Positions 1 through 6,729 are shown, numbered from the stretch's first letter. The stretch is 11,145 bases of DNA from Anaerolineaceae bacterium (GCA_003446605.1 DMDF01000148.1:1-11145); one strand, 5' to 3'. Notes: generated from the sequence alone by a model not told the origin. Program-made: numbers and translations.

Positions 1-838
1 AAAGTATTACAATGCCACATAATCCAATCAGGAATTTCAGGATGTGCTGCTGCCAGGTTCCCTGATTATTGAATCCACCCAAGAAGTGAATGCAAGCTGC
101 TCCACTGGTCAGACCGAAGAAAATAGCAGCGTTGGAGATAGTCCCTTCGAGCGATAAGGGATTAATTTCTCCACTCGGGTCTGTCATGGCGGCGGTTTCC
201 AGCCATGACGGAGGAATCTCCCAATTGCCAGGGGTAGCAAGACTGAGTGCTCCCAAACCGATCAGCACGAGTGAAATGAAGAATAAAATGAATACCAGGC
301 GTCCCAAGGGTAGTTCTTTAACCCACATGCTGATGCGTTTTTCATTGCGCAGATACAAGATCAATAGTAAGCCACCTAGAAGCCAGCCCACAAAAACATC
401 CGAGCTGAAATGAACTCCCAGGTAGATACGCGAGATACCTACCATTACAATGAGCACAATGGAAACTGTCTTGATGGCTTTTTTAGGGACCGAAGCTGCG
501 AACAAGCCCCACACGCTCATGGCATTCATGGCATGTCCGGAAGGCATACCAAAGGAGCTTTCTGAAATATGAGCTGTTACCGTCTTGTCAATCCAATAAG
601 GACGGGGACGCTTAAAAATCAGTTTCATGATCCCATTCAGTGTTCCGCTCAACACCAGCATGATCCCAATTCGCAACCCCAGTGCTGCATCCACGCACCA
701 GTATAAGATGGGCATGACCAGCAAATAAAACTCTTCGTTGCCAAAAAAAGTGAAAATGCGCATGATGGGCAATAGCCAACTTCCAAGATTCTGTAAAAAA
801 TGTGTAAAGGCTAATTCGATGGGATAGAACAATTCCAT
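1..838 (-). CDS. PAP2-family membrane phosphatase (3' end outside window)
   Basis: An open frame runs leftward from an ATG at 838 and crosses the window edge without a stop (at least 279 residues). All three PAP2/phosphatidic-acid-phosphatase motifs are visible: K72-x6-R79-P80, P99-S-G-H102, and S136-R137-x5-H143-x3-D147. In this family the histidines of the second and third motifs act in phosphoryl transfer. Hydrophobic segments surround the motifs, and further ones follow at about residues 183-200 and 240-279, so this is an integral membrane protein that probably dephosphorylates a lipid phosphate or pyrophosphate; the actual substrate cannot be told. A GGAGG ribosome site lies about 6 bases before the ATG, which fixes the start. 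The protein is longer than minimal PAP2 enzymes because of the C-terminal membrane extension. It is divergent from the GyrI-like gene and has no visible link to the sugar loci. Confidence 0.9.
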   Translation of the reverse strand, partial: MELFYPIELAFTHFLQNLGSWLLPIMRIFTFFGNEEFYLLVMPILYWCVDAALGLRIGIMLVLSGTLNGIMKLIFKRPRPYWIDKTVTAHISESSFGMPSGHAMNAMSVWGLFAASVPKKAIKTVSIVLIVMVGISRIYLGVHFSSDVFVGWLLGGLLLILYLRNEKRISMWVKELPLGRLVFILFFISLVLIGLGALSLATPGNWEIPPSWLETAAMTDPSGEINPLSLEGTISNAAIFFGLTSGAACIHFLGGFNNQGTWQQHILKFLIGLCGIVIL

Positions 839-917
839 GTTTTCCCTCCAGAGTGAGATTTAAATCGTTCTTTAATTGTACATGAAGTGGTGTTTATGTA
901 TGGAGCGGTCAAGGGTG

Positions 918-946
918 TTGGCAGAAGGATCATGAATGAATAAGAT
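918..946 (+). promoter_or_regulatory. Candidate sigma70-type promoter for the GyrI-like gene
   Basis: TTGGCA (918-923) and TAAGAT (941-946) are separated by 17 bases. Transcription would begin near 953, a short distance before the AAGGAG ribosome site at 968-973. This is a match to the consensus only. Confidence 0.4.
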
Positions 947-976
947 AGAAATAATGTTCTAAATTATAAGGAGCTT

Positions 977-1331
977 ATGTCTTACGAATATAAAATAACC
1001 GAGGTTGCTGAACAACCTGCAGGCATGCCCTTTGCGGCTTACTACAATATGGATATGCGTGCGTTGGAGGTGGAAGCAGGATTTCCCGTTTCAAAACTGC
1101 TACCGGGAAAAGATGAGGTGAAAACCAATGCGATCAAAGCTGGGAAATTCGGGAGCACCGTGCATATGGGTAGTTATGATTCGGTCGGTCCGGCGTATGA
1201 TGCATTGAACGCTTATGTACGACAGCGGGGATATGAACCCGTGGGGGATTGCTTATGAATACTCTCTCAATGATCTTGATGAAGACCAGACCATCCAACT
1301 GGAAACTGAGACCCACTTCCCGCTGAAATAA
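977..1331 (+). pseudogene. GyrI-like / AraC effector-binding domain protein, frameshifted
   Basis: The frame from ATG 977 (AAGGAG at 968-973, spacing only 3) encodes 93 residues and stops at 1256-1258. It contains typical GyrI-like segments: 'GMPFAAYYNMDMRALEVEAG', then 'GSTVHMGSYDSVGPAYDAL'. The family normally ends with a strand holding a conserved Tyr/Glu and a final '..T.T.FPL'. That ending is present in another frame (YEYSLNDLDED to THFPLK, stop 1329-1331) and joins perfectly if the G5 run at 1243-1247 had four Gs. The repaired protein would be 117 residues, against roughly 150 in the family. About 35-40 residues seem absent between residue 15 and the 'GMPF' segment, so an internal deletion is also likely. 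Such domains bind small amphipathic molecules, often as parts of regulators. It could be a decayed gene, or an intact short form with one sequencing error. Confidence 0.65.
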
Positions 1332-1578
1332 AGAGAGAGCGGAATTAAGGAAAACAGTGGAAGCTATTAGGAAGCTATTATTAAGGAGTTGTGGCAGACG
1401 CTGCAAAATAAAATAGATACAAACAATAAAATGAACTTCAGCTGAATTTTCAAGGAAGAAGTGAATTTCTATAGAAATGTCAAAAATGCAAATCCATGAC
1501 CGAAATCGAAAAGTTTACTATTCCAAACGGAGAAAGGAAAATGCGAATCGCTTTTATTTGAAAAGGAATAAACAAATA
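1332..1578. other. Intergenic stretch with an 11-bp tandem duplication and a possible coding remnant
   Basis: No intact gene is visible. GGAAGCTATTA is repeated exactly in tandem at 1359-1369 and 1370-1380. If one copy is removed, a frame from about 1327 reads continuously through 1423 as a helical-looking peptide (KERAELRKTVEAII, then KELWQTLQNKIDTNNK) ending at a TGA. With both copies present that frame is broken. The peptide is not recognised. The remainder, up to the epimerase stop codon at 1579, is AT-rich with no convincing terminator for the minus-strand genes. Confidence 0.4.
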
Positions 1579-2247
1579 TTAGGGAAGCAGATCGTATATC
1601 TTTTGAGTTGCTTTTGAGATTGTGAGTTTTTTCAGGAAGAGAGAAGAAGTGCCGCCGACTAACATGGTTGCTCCAGCCTCAACCATGTTAGGGATGTTTT
1701 CAAAACTGACATTCCCATCAACTTGAATTTCAATATCAAGCTTGTTCTCAAGGATAATTTTTTTTAACTTTGAGATCTTCTTAAGAGTAGATGGAACTAG
1801 TTCTTGCCCGGCAAAGCCAGGGTTTACTGTCATGATGAGCACAAAATCAAGATCGGAAAGGATGTATTCTAATGTATTCAAGGGTGTAGCTGGATTGAGA
1901 GCAATGCCTGCCTGGACACCGCGATCCTTGATTCTTTGAAGCAGCTTTTGAATATGATAAGTTGGTTCTTGATGAAAAGATAGGGAATTACAGCCGGCAT
2001 CAATGTATGTATCAATGTAATCTGCCGCATTGTCGATCATTAAGTGGACATTGATGGGCAAATTCGTGATTCTACGGGCGGTTTTTAGCAAATCAAGATT
2101 TAGACCAAAGTTAGGAACAAAATGACCGTCCATAACGTCAAAGTGGAGATAATCTACACCACTCTGCTCCAGCAATCGGATATCTCGCTCAAGATTGAGA
2201 TAATCAGCACACATCAATGAGGCACCCAGTGCGATTTTATTCTTCAT
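1579..2247 (-). CDS. alsE: Ribulose-phosphate 3-epimerase family protein, probably D-allulose-6-phosphate 3-epimerase-like
   Basis: This 222-residue TIM-barrel protein belongs to the RPE/AlsE family of cytoplasmic, metal-dependent enzymes that invert C3 of a ketose phosphate. The expected metal ligands fall at the canonical positions: H35 and D37 in HFDVMDG, H68 in HLM, and D177 in QVDGN; S10 is also present. D37 and D177 are the acid/base pair in this family. Several segments lean to AlsE rather than RPE: SLMC at 10-13, MTVNPGFAGQ where RPE usually has SVNPGFGGQ, the absence of the TIGP segment after MDGHFVPN, and GTSSLF near the end. The start is set by GGAG 6 bases before the ATG. It lies 69 bases downstream of the DeoR gene on the same strand, presumably one transcript. 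Family is certain; the substrate (allulose 6-phosphate versus ribulose 5-phosphate or another ketose phosphate) is inferred from these segments and the neighbours. Confidence 0.85.
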   Translation of the reverse strand: MKNKIALGASLMCADYLNLERDIRLLEQSGVDYLHFDVMDGHFVPNFGLNLDLLKTARRITNLPINVHLMIDNAADYIDTYIDAGCNSLSFHQEPTYHIQKLLQRIKDRGVQAGIALNPATPLNTLEYILSDLDFVLIMTVNPGFAGQELVPSTLKKISKLKKIILENKLDIEIQVDGNVSFENIPNMVEAGATMLVGGTSSLFLKKLTISKATQKIYDLLP

Positions 2248-2316
2248 TCCTTACTCCAAATATTGCCCTTTATTTAAATTCTATTTGTACCCTTGAATAA
2301 AAAAGGCGAAGATTGT

Positions 2317-3072
2317 TCAAACCAGAATAACTTGGGTTTTCTGGCGCAGTTCTTTAACAATTGTGGGGTCAGCTCCATTGTCGGTTATTACTACATGTAC
2401 TTTATCCAGTGGAGCAATAGTACTGGTAGTGGTCCGCCCCAGCTTGGAATGATCCGCTACTACAATCACCTGACGGGCGATTTCAAGCATGGTATGTTTG
2501 TTATGCGCGTTAATCGGATCTGGAACACTGATTCCTGATTCAGTATCCACCCCTTCCACGCCAATAAAAACCTTGTCAACACGCAATTCGCGAATGAAAG
2601 CATCTGTTTGAGGACCAGTTGTATTCAGTGGACCTTTGCGCAAGATGCCGCCTGCCACCAGGATGTCAATATCGGGGGAAATGGAAAGCTCCACCGCTAC
2701 ATTGAGCGCGGTGGTAATAATAGTTATTTTTTTATCTTTCAGATTCTTGGCAACTTCCAGCGTTGTTGTTCCAGAATCCATGAAAATGGTGTCTCCATTT
2801 TGCACAAGATCCGCTGCGACGCGCCCGATCTTAATTTTTTCGGCGGCGAATTTCTCCGATTTGGCGTTCACTGACATTTCAAAGAAAGCCTGGTCATTAT
2901 CCATGGCACCGCCGTAGATACGTTGAATAATACCCTGTTTGTGGAGTTCATCCAGGTCGCGGCGGATGGTCATCTCGGAAACTTCGAATTGTTTACTTAA
3001 TTCCTCAACACTCGCAAAACCCTTTTCGACCAGGAATTCTTTTATTTTTATCTGTCGCTGAATTGGTAACAT
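2317..3072 (-). CDS. DeoR-family transcriptional regulator of the PTS locus
   Basis: This 251-residue protein has the usual DeoR layout: an N-terminal winged helix-turn-helix (recognition segment VSEMTIRRDL at 31-40) followed by a sugar-phosphate-sensing domain with DSGTTTLEVAKNL, the FIGVEGVD segment and VADHSKLG near the C-terminus. Family members bind a phosphorylated sugar intermediate, which usually releases repression. The start is placed at ATG 3072, giving the standard 'MLPIQRQIKI' opening with AAGG 6 bases upstream; a longer in-frame start at 3108 would add 12 atypical residues and overlap the promoter. It is divergent from the PTS operon across 120 bases and followed by the epimerase gene, so it most likely controls both directions, including itself. 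Confidence 0.93.
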   Translation of the reverse strand: MLPIQRQIKIKEFLVEKGFASVEELSKQFEVSEMTIRRDLDELHKQGIIQRIYGGAMDNDQAFFEMSVNAKSEKFAAEKIKIGRVAADLVQNGDTIFMDSGTTTLEVAKNLKDKKITIITTALNVAVELSISPDIDILVAGGILRKGPLNTTGPQTDAFIRELRVDKVFIGVEGVDTESGISVPDPINAHNKHTMLEIARQVIVVADHSKLGRTTTSTIAPLDKVHVVITDNGADPTIVKELRQKTQVILV

Positions 3073-3081
3073 GTGTAACCT

Positions 3082-3097
3082 TGTTATAGTTTTAACA
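3082..3097. promoter_or_regulatory. Candidate operator, inverted TAACA repeat
   Basis: TGTTATAGTTTTAACA is an inverted repeat with 5-bp arms (TGTTA/TAACA) and a 6-base centre. It overlaps the predicted transcription start of the DeoR gene. The same TAACA core recurs at 3164-3168 and 3174-3178 on the other side of the promoter pair, suggesting binding sites for the neighbouring DeoR protein. Inferred from pattern and place only. Confidence 0.4.
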
Positions 3098-3099
3098 TA

Positions 3100-3127
3100 A
3101 TTATACATTATATCGTTGACTTTGCAA
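3100..3127 (-). promoter_or_regulatory. Candidate promoter of the DeoR-epimerase transcript
   Basis: On the minus strand, TTGCAA (3127-3122) and a perfect TATAAT (3105-3100) are 16 bases apart. A second TATAAT lies 9 bases further upstream. The start of transcription would be near 3093, about 20 bases before the regulator's ATG. Its -35 box directly abuts that of the opposing PTS promoter. Confidence 0.5.
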
Positions 3128-3144
3128 TAGAATTATGCTATATT
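3116..3144 (+). promoter_or_regulatory. Strong promoter of the PTS operon
   Basis: TTGACT (3116-3121) and TATATT (3139-3144) are spaced by 17 bases, and a TGC directly before the -10 gives an extended -10 element. Transcription would begin near 3151, about 42 bases before the IIB start codon. Confidence 0.65.
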
Positions 3145-3161
3145 CACAATAAATTACATAT

Positions 3162-3178
3162 AATAACAAACAATAACA
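3162..3178. promoter_or_regulatory. Candidate operator, AATAACA direct repeat
   Basis: AATAACA occurs at 3162-3168 and again at 3172-3178, exactly 10 bases (one helical turn) apart, just downstream of the PTS transcription start. A DeoR-type repressor bound here would block early elongation. The complementary strand reads TGTTATTGTTTGTTATT, similar in style to TGTTT-rich sites of lactococcal LacR, another DeoR protein (from memory). Confidence 0.45.
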
Positions 3179-3192
3179 TTTTGGAGGCTCTT

Positions 3193-3498
3193 GTGAAAAT
3201 ATTACTGATTTGTGCAGCAGGAATGTCTACCAGTCTGGTTGTAAAGAAGATAAAAGAAATTGCTCCAGAAGGGACGATCATCGAGTATGGAACAGGGGCT
3301 GAAGTAGTACAAAAAATTAAAGATTTCGATGTTGTTCTGGCAGGTCCCCAACTTCGTTACAAAAAAGATCAACTTCTAAAATTGGCAGAAGAAAACAATG
3401 TGCCAATAGATTTCATTGATCCTGTTACCTATGGGCGCATCATGGCAGACAATATCTACCAACAAGCACTCGATACTTATGAAAGAGGGAAGAGGTAA
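3193..3498 (+). CDS. PTS lactose/cellobiose-family IIB component
   Basis: This 101-residue cytoplasmic phosphocarrier takes the phosphoryl group from IIA onto a cysteine and passes it to the sugar entering through IIC. The phosphorylated cysteine is C7 in MKILLIC, followed by the AAGMSTSLVV phosphate loop typical of this IIB family; the VVLAGPQLRY segment is also characteristic. The start is GTG 3193 with TTGGAGG at 3181-3187, spacing 5. An upstream in-frame TTG at 3181 lies inside that ribosome site and is rejected. Length equals that of stand-alone IIB proteins. It is the first gene of the operon; the IIA start codon follows the stop after one base, implying translational coupling. Confidence 0.95.
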   Translation: MKILLICAAGMSTSLVVKKIKEIAPEGTIIEYGTGAEVVQKIKDFDVVLAGPQLRYKKDQLLKLAEENNVPIDFIDPVTYGRIMADNIYQQALDTYERGKR

Positions 3499-3499
3499 G

Positions 3500-3814
3500 A
3501 TGTCGGATAATCTTGAAGTGATCGCGATGGAAATCATCGTACACGCAGGAAATGCCAAAGCAGAGGCATACGAGGCATTAAAATACGCAAAAAAAAATGA
3601 TTATTCTAAAGTAGACGAACTTTTAAGCAAGGCTGAAGATGAAAATGTCGCTGCCCATAAGATTCATCTCCAGCTTTTAGGTTTAACAGAAGAATTTAAA
3701 AGTATAAACGAACAATTATTGGTTACCCATGCAATGGATACCATGATGACAACTATGTCCGAGATAAACCTTATCAGAGAATTGATTGACTTATATAAAG
3801 AGAAAGCGAGGTGA
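3500..3814 (+). CDS. PTS lactose/cellobiose-family IIA component
   Basis: This 104-residue, all-helical, probably trimeric cytoplasmic phosphocarrier receives phosphate from HPr and transfers it to IIB. H77 in THAMD is the expected phosphorylated histidine and D80 corresponds to the aspartate that coordinates the central metal in LacA-type IIA trimers. The N-terminal IVHAGNAKAEAYEAL helix is also typical. ATG 3500 is chosen because it gives the family's standard N-terminus and is preceded by GAGG at the end of the IIB gene; a longer frame from 3416 would overlap IIB by some 80 bases. No EI or HPr gene is in the window. Confidence 0.95.
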   Translation: MSDNLEVIAMEIIVHAGNAKAEAYEALKYAKKNDYSKVDELLSKAEDENVAAHKIHLQLLGLTEEFKSINEQLLVTHAMDTMMTTMSEINLIRELIDLYKEKAR

Positions 3815-3872
3815 GTTATTCGAAAGATTATTGAGGGTAGTCATTTTGTAAAGCTATAAAAAAGGAGATGTT

Positions 3873-5138
3873 ATGAACGAGAAAGCAAAGAAAAAGAATA
3901 TCAATGATGTGATATTCAATTTTATTGAAACAAAAATGGGGCCCGTTTTTAGTAAGCTTGGCGAGGTCAAATTCCTTCAAGCGATCATGAATGGCATGGG
4001 TGGCGTAATCGGTATTCTTACTATTGGAAGTATTTTTATATTGCTTTTAGGTTTAGCCACAAATTATATCCCAGCACTAGCCCCGTTAGCTGGAGCATTG
4101 AGCGTTGGTTACAATCTTACTATGGGTCTTACGGGGCTCTATGTCGCAGTTAGCGTTAGTGGGGCTTATGCGAAGCAGTATGGACTGGATGTCCAAAGTA
4201 GTTCAATTTTGGGCATGGCGGCTTTCATTCTGCTGACAAGCACTGTTACGGATGGCACCATTGCTATTTCCAACCTGGGAGCAGCCGGTATTTTTGCTGC
4301 TATCTTATCATCGTTCGTTACAGTGAATATTATTCGCTTCTGCAAAGAGAAGAATATCACGATTAATATGCCAGAAGGGGTTCCGCCAGCAATCGCACAA
4401 ACATTTGCCAGCCTCATTCCTGGGTTTATATCATTAGTCTTGATGTGGCTTATCAAATCGGTTTTTAATTTCGATACAGTCAGTGCCATCCAGGGGTTAT
4501 TGACTCCTCTATTCAGTGCCGTTGATAACATTATTACTTTTACACTGAGGTTTTTCCTCGGAAATGCGATCTGGTCAGTAGGTTTGCATGCAGATATGAT
4601 TATCAACTCTATTACCTCCCCGTTTACTGCTCAGTGGATTATCGAGAACGCAGATGCTTTCGCGGCAGGCGTACCTGCTAACCAATTACCTCATATTTGG
4701 ACAGGGTCGCTTGAGAGAGTAGTCGGGTGGACTTCATCAGTGTGGGGTTTGATGTTCTGGATGCTGCGTTCGAAAGCCAAGAACATCAAAGCAATTGCAG
4801 TTGCTGGTTTACCATCTGCAATATTTACCATTATTGAACCCATTCTGTTCGGTCTTCCGATCGTTTACAATCCTTATTTATTGATCCCCTTCATTCTTTC
4901 CTCAACGCTAGCAGCCTTCTTCACCTATGGTGTTTCAGCGCTGGGGCTAGTATCCAGATTTTATGTCAATCTGCCATGGATCACTCCTCCGCCTATTCTG
5001 GCATTCCTGGGAACTGGTGGTGATTGGAAGATGGTCGCTGTTGTTGTAGTGAACTTCCTTATCGGTGTCGCGGTTTACGCTCCTTTCTTTAAAGCATATG
5101 AGAAAAGTGAATTGGAAAAAATAGGAGCTGTAAAATAA
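3873..5138 (+). CDS. PTS lactose/cellobiose-family IIC permease
   Basis: This 421-residue polytopic inner-membrane protein with about ten hydrophobic segments forms the sugar channel. The family's two sugar-contacting landmarks are visible: H239 in WSVGLHADM (usual form GIHG) and E322 in IIEPILFGLPIVYNP (usual form NEP). The asparagine before the key glutamate is isoleucine here and the glycine after the histidine is alanine; both lie at the binding site and may reflect an unusual substrate. AAGGAG lies 5 bases before ATG 3873; 58 bases separate it from IIA. The family mainly imports disaccharides such as lactose, cellobiose and chitobiose, but no 6-phospho-glycosidase is encoded nearby, whereas two monosaccharide-phosphate isomerising enzymes are. 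Substrate unknown. Confidence 0.92.
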   Translation: MNEKAKKKNINDVIFNFIETKMGPVFSKLGEVKFLQAIMNGMGGVIGILTIGSIFILLLGLATNYIPALAPLAGALSVGYNLTMGLTGLYVAVSVSGAYAKQYGLDVQSSSILGMAAFILLTSTVTDGTIAISNLGAAGIFAAILSSFVTVNIIRFCKEKNITINMPEGVPPAIAQTFASLIPGFISLVLMWLIKSVFNFDTVSAIQGLLTPLFSAVDNIITFTLRFFLGNAIWSVGLHADMIINSITSPFTAQWIIENADAFAAGVPANQLPHIWTGSLERVVGWTSSVWGLMFWMLRSKAKNIKAIAVAGLPSAIFTIIEPILFGLPIVYNPYLLIPFILSSTLAAFFTYGVSALGLVSRFYVNLPWITPPPILAFLGTGGDWKMVAVVVVNFLIGVAVYAPFFKAYEKSELEKIGAVK

Positions 5139-5160
5139 TCAAACGTAAATAAAACGAACG

Positions 5161-5198
5161 GGGTAGGTTGTTGCGCTTTCAAACGCAACAACCTACCT
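5161..5198 (+). other. Intergenic stem-loop between IIC and the enzyme genes
   Basis: Bases 5162-5175 pair perfectly with 5184-5197 (14 bp: GGTAGGTTGTTGCG with CGCAACAACCTACC), plus a G-U closing pair, around an 8-base loop CTTTCAAA. No run of T follows (TACCTATACATATTG), so it is not a classical terminator. It lies in the 114-base gap before the next gene. It probably acts as a 3' stability barrier or a processing point that separates expression of the transporter genes from the two downstream genes. Confidence 0.6.
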
Positions 5199-5252
5199 AC
5201 CTATACATATTGTAAACAAAATTGGTCGCTTGTAAAGAAGAGGTGATTTGTA

Positions 5253-6203
5253 ATGGTTAAACGATTAATAAGCTGTACGAAAAGTGATTTTGAGAAAATG
5301 ACGCCCATGGATCTGAAACTATCCATCCGCCTTTCAGAAGGACGCACCATTCTTGGGCAGAGTTTCAATGGAATGGGAAATGCACTGCTTGGTAGTGTTA
5401 CCAATCCCGAATTGGAAGCTGCATTTGGTGCGGATATCCTTTTATTGAATGGCTACAGCTTGGATGAAAAAAGTCCCATGTATGGTGTAAAGCATTATAG
5501 CCACGCCAAAGGTATGCAAATCTTGCATGTTAAGGATATCAAAGAATTAGTAAATCGTCCCGTAGGGATCTATCTCGAATGTGTTAATTCTGAGGGGGAG
5601 CATTTATACGTGAATAATTTCTCATTGGGACGCACAGCAACCAAGGAGAATTTTGAAAAAGCCCTCGAGGAAGGTGCTGACTTCATCATTCTTGGAGCTA
5701 ATCCTAGTATGAATGCCAAGATCGATGATATTGTCGCTGCTACCAAAGTTGCCGGAAAAACCGTGAAAGGGAAAATAATGATCTTTTCTGGAAAATGGGA
5801 AGATGGCGTTTATGAAAAGGTATTGGGCGATCCAATGGCAAAGAAACCGGCAAAAGAATTCATCGATGAATTGATGGATGCGGGCACTGATGTAATTGAT
5901 TTTCCAGCTCCTGGATCCCGGCAGGGTATCACAGTTGATATGATTCGTGATCTGGTGGAATACGTGCATAAGAAAGATGCAGATACTATGACCATGTCCT
6001 TTATTGATGGTTCGGTAGAAGGCGCCGATGTTGATACGATCCGTGCATTAGCCATCAGATCTCGTGAAACGGGAGCGGACATTCATGCGATAGGAGATGC
6101 GGGTCTGGCTGGATCTTCGTTACCAGAAAACATTTACCAGCTATCACTTTCCGTTAAAGGGCGCCGATTGACCTGGGAGCGGATGGCTGGCAATAACCGT
6201 TAG
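5253..6203 (+). CDS. TIM-barrel-like protein of unknown function (DUF7916-type)
   Basis: This 316-residue soluble protein has no signal peptide or membrane segment. It resembles a family (DUF7916, from memory; sometimes called PEP-phosphonomutase-like or HAD-like) found beside PTS genes in Firmicutes. Recognisable segments are SCTKSDFEKM (7-16), SEGRTILGQ (28-36), TNPELEAAFGADILLLNG (50-67), LGRTATKENFEKALEEGADF (about 125-144), ELMDAGTDVIDFPAPGSRQG in the C-terminal half, and IHAIGDAGLAGSSLPENIYQ near the C-terminus. The alternating strand and helix pattern with 'GADI..LNG', 'GADFIILGANP', 'AGTDVIDFPAPG' and 'DIHAIGDAG' looks like strand ends of a (beta/alpha)8 barrel, whose phosphate-binding loops are usually in the last strands. 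AGGTGA precedes the ATG by 6 bases. Position before an AlsB-like isomerase suggests a role on a phosphorylated sugar, but the reaction is unknown. Confidence 0.75.
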   Translation: MVKRLISCTKSDFEKMTPMDLKLSIRLSEGRTILGQSFNGMGNALLGSVTNPELEAAFGADILLLNGYSLDEKSPMYGVKHYSHAKGMQILHVKDIKELVNRPVGIYLECVNSEGEHLYVNNFSLGRTATKENFEKALEEGADFIILGANPSMNAKIDDIVAATKVAGKTVKGKIMIFSGKWEDGVYEKVLGDPMAKKPAKEFIDELMDAGTDVIDFPAPGSRQGITVDMIRDLVEYVHKKDADTMTMSFIDGSVEGADVDTIRALAIRSRETGADIHAIGDAGLAGSSLPENIYQLSLSVKGRRLTWERMAGNNR

Positions 6204-6214
6204 AGAGTACAATA

Positions 6215-6658
6215 ATGCGAATTGTAATAGGTAGCGATCATATCGGATACCCATTAAAAGAATATTTAATTCCGTTTTTAAAAGGCTTAGGTCTGGAAGT
6301 AAAGGATTGCGGAACGAACAGCCGAGCCCGTACGGATTATCCGATCTATGCGAAGAAAGTTGCTGCGAAAATTATTTCAGGTGAGTACGATCGAGGGATC
6401 CTTATCTGTGGAAGTGGTGTTGGAATGAGCATCACCGCTAATAAAAATCACGGAATTCGTGCTGTTGTGTGCAGTGAACCTTATTCTGCGGTTGTATCTC
6501 GAAAGCATAACAATTCCAACATTCTATGTATGGGCTCACGGGTGGTAGGTGAGGAATTGGCTGAGATGATCGTCCAGGAGTGGTTGAATGTCGAGTATGA
6601 AGGCGGGCGCCATCAGAATCGCCTGGATATGATTGAGAAATTAGAAGATAAATATTGA
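6215..6658 (+). CDS. rpiB: RpiB/AlsB-type sugar-phosphate isomerase
   Basis: This 147-residue enzyme of the RpiB/LacAB family interconverts aldose and ketose phosphates. All catalytic landmarks are intact: D8-H9 in GSDHIG, C65 in LICGSGVGMS (the base that abstracts the proton), H98 in SRKHNNSN (ring opening), and R132/R136 in GGRHQNR (phosphate). Several segments recall E. coli AlsB (allose-6-phosphate / ribose-5-phosphate isomerase), as remembered: RTDYPIYA, RAVVCSEPYSA, GSRVVG and YEGGRHQ. It is 11 bases after the unknown TIM-barrel gene, with only a weak AGAGAG ribosome site, and is the last gene before a terminator. Together with the AlsE-like epimerase it would take an aldohexose 6-phosphate to fructose 6-phosphate. 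Ribose 5-phosphate isomerase is the alternative. Confidence 0.9.
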   Translation: MRIVIGSDHIGYPLKEYLIPFLKGLGLEVKDCGTNSRARTDYPIYAKKVAAKIISGEYDRGILICGSGVGMSITANKNHGIRAVVCSEPYSAVVSRKHNNSNILCMGSRVVGEELAEMIVQEWLNVEYEGGRHQNRLDMIEKLEDKY

Positions 6659-6694
6659 GAGAATCATTATATTGGGAGATCACTTTATTTGATT

Positions 6695-6729
6695 AAAAAG
6701 GATCTACCCATTTATCGGTAGTCCTTTTT
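6695..6729 (+). terminator. Rho-independent terminator ending the PTS operon
   Basis: AAAAAGGATCTACC (6695-6708) pairs with GGTAGTCCTTTTT (6717-6729) with one bulged T and an 8-base loop. The T5 run at the 3' side completes an intrinsic terminator, 36 bases after the RpiB stop codon. The flanking A-run makes it potentially bidirectional. Confidence 0.82.

Noticed and set aside
90..413. 107-residue plus-strand frame
   Set aside because: It is opposite the PAP2 gene, whose motifs and open frame are convincing.
1359..1380. CRISPR or regulatory repeat
   Set aside because: Only two directly abutting 11-base copies exist with no spacers, more like a replication-slippage duplication.
3073..3108. 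Longer N-terminus for the DeoR regulator
   Set aside because: The added residues are atypical and the codons overlap the predicted promoter and operator; ATG 3072 gives the normal family start.
4166..4606. 146-residue minus-strand frame opposite the IIC gene
   Set aside because: It is antisense to a clearly conserved membrane protein, has no ribosome site and resembles nothing.
3873..5138. Assigning lactose or cellobiose as the PTS substrate from the family name
   Set aside because: No phospho-glycosidase is present, the permease motifs deviate, and the neighbouring enzymes act on monosaccharide phosphates.
5161..5202. Calling the strong hairpin after IIC an intrinsic terminator
   Set aside because: No T-run follows the stem, and the next two genes look functionally linked to the PTS genes.
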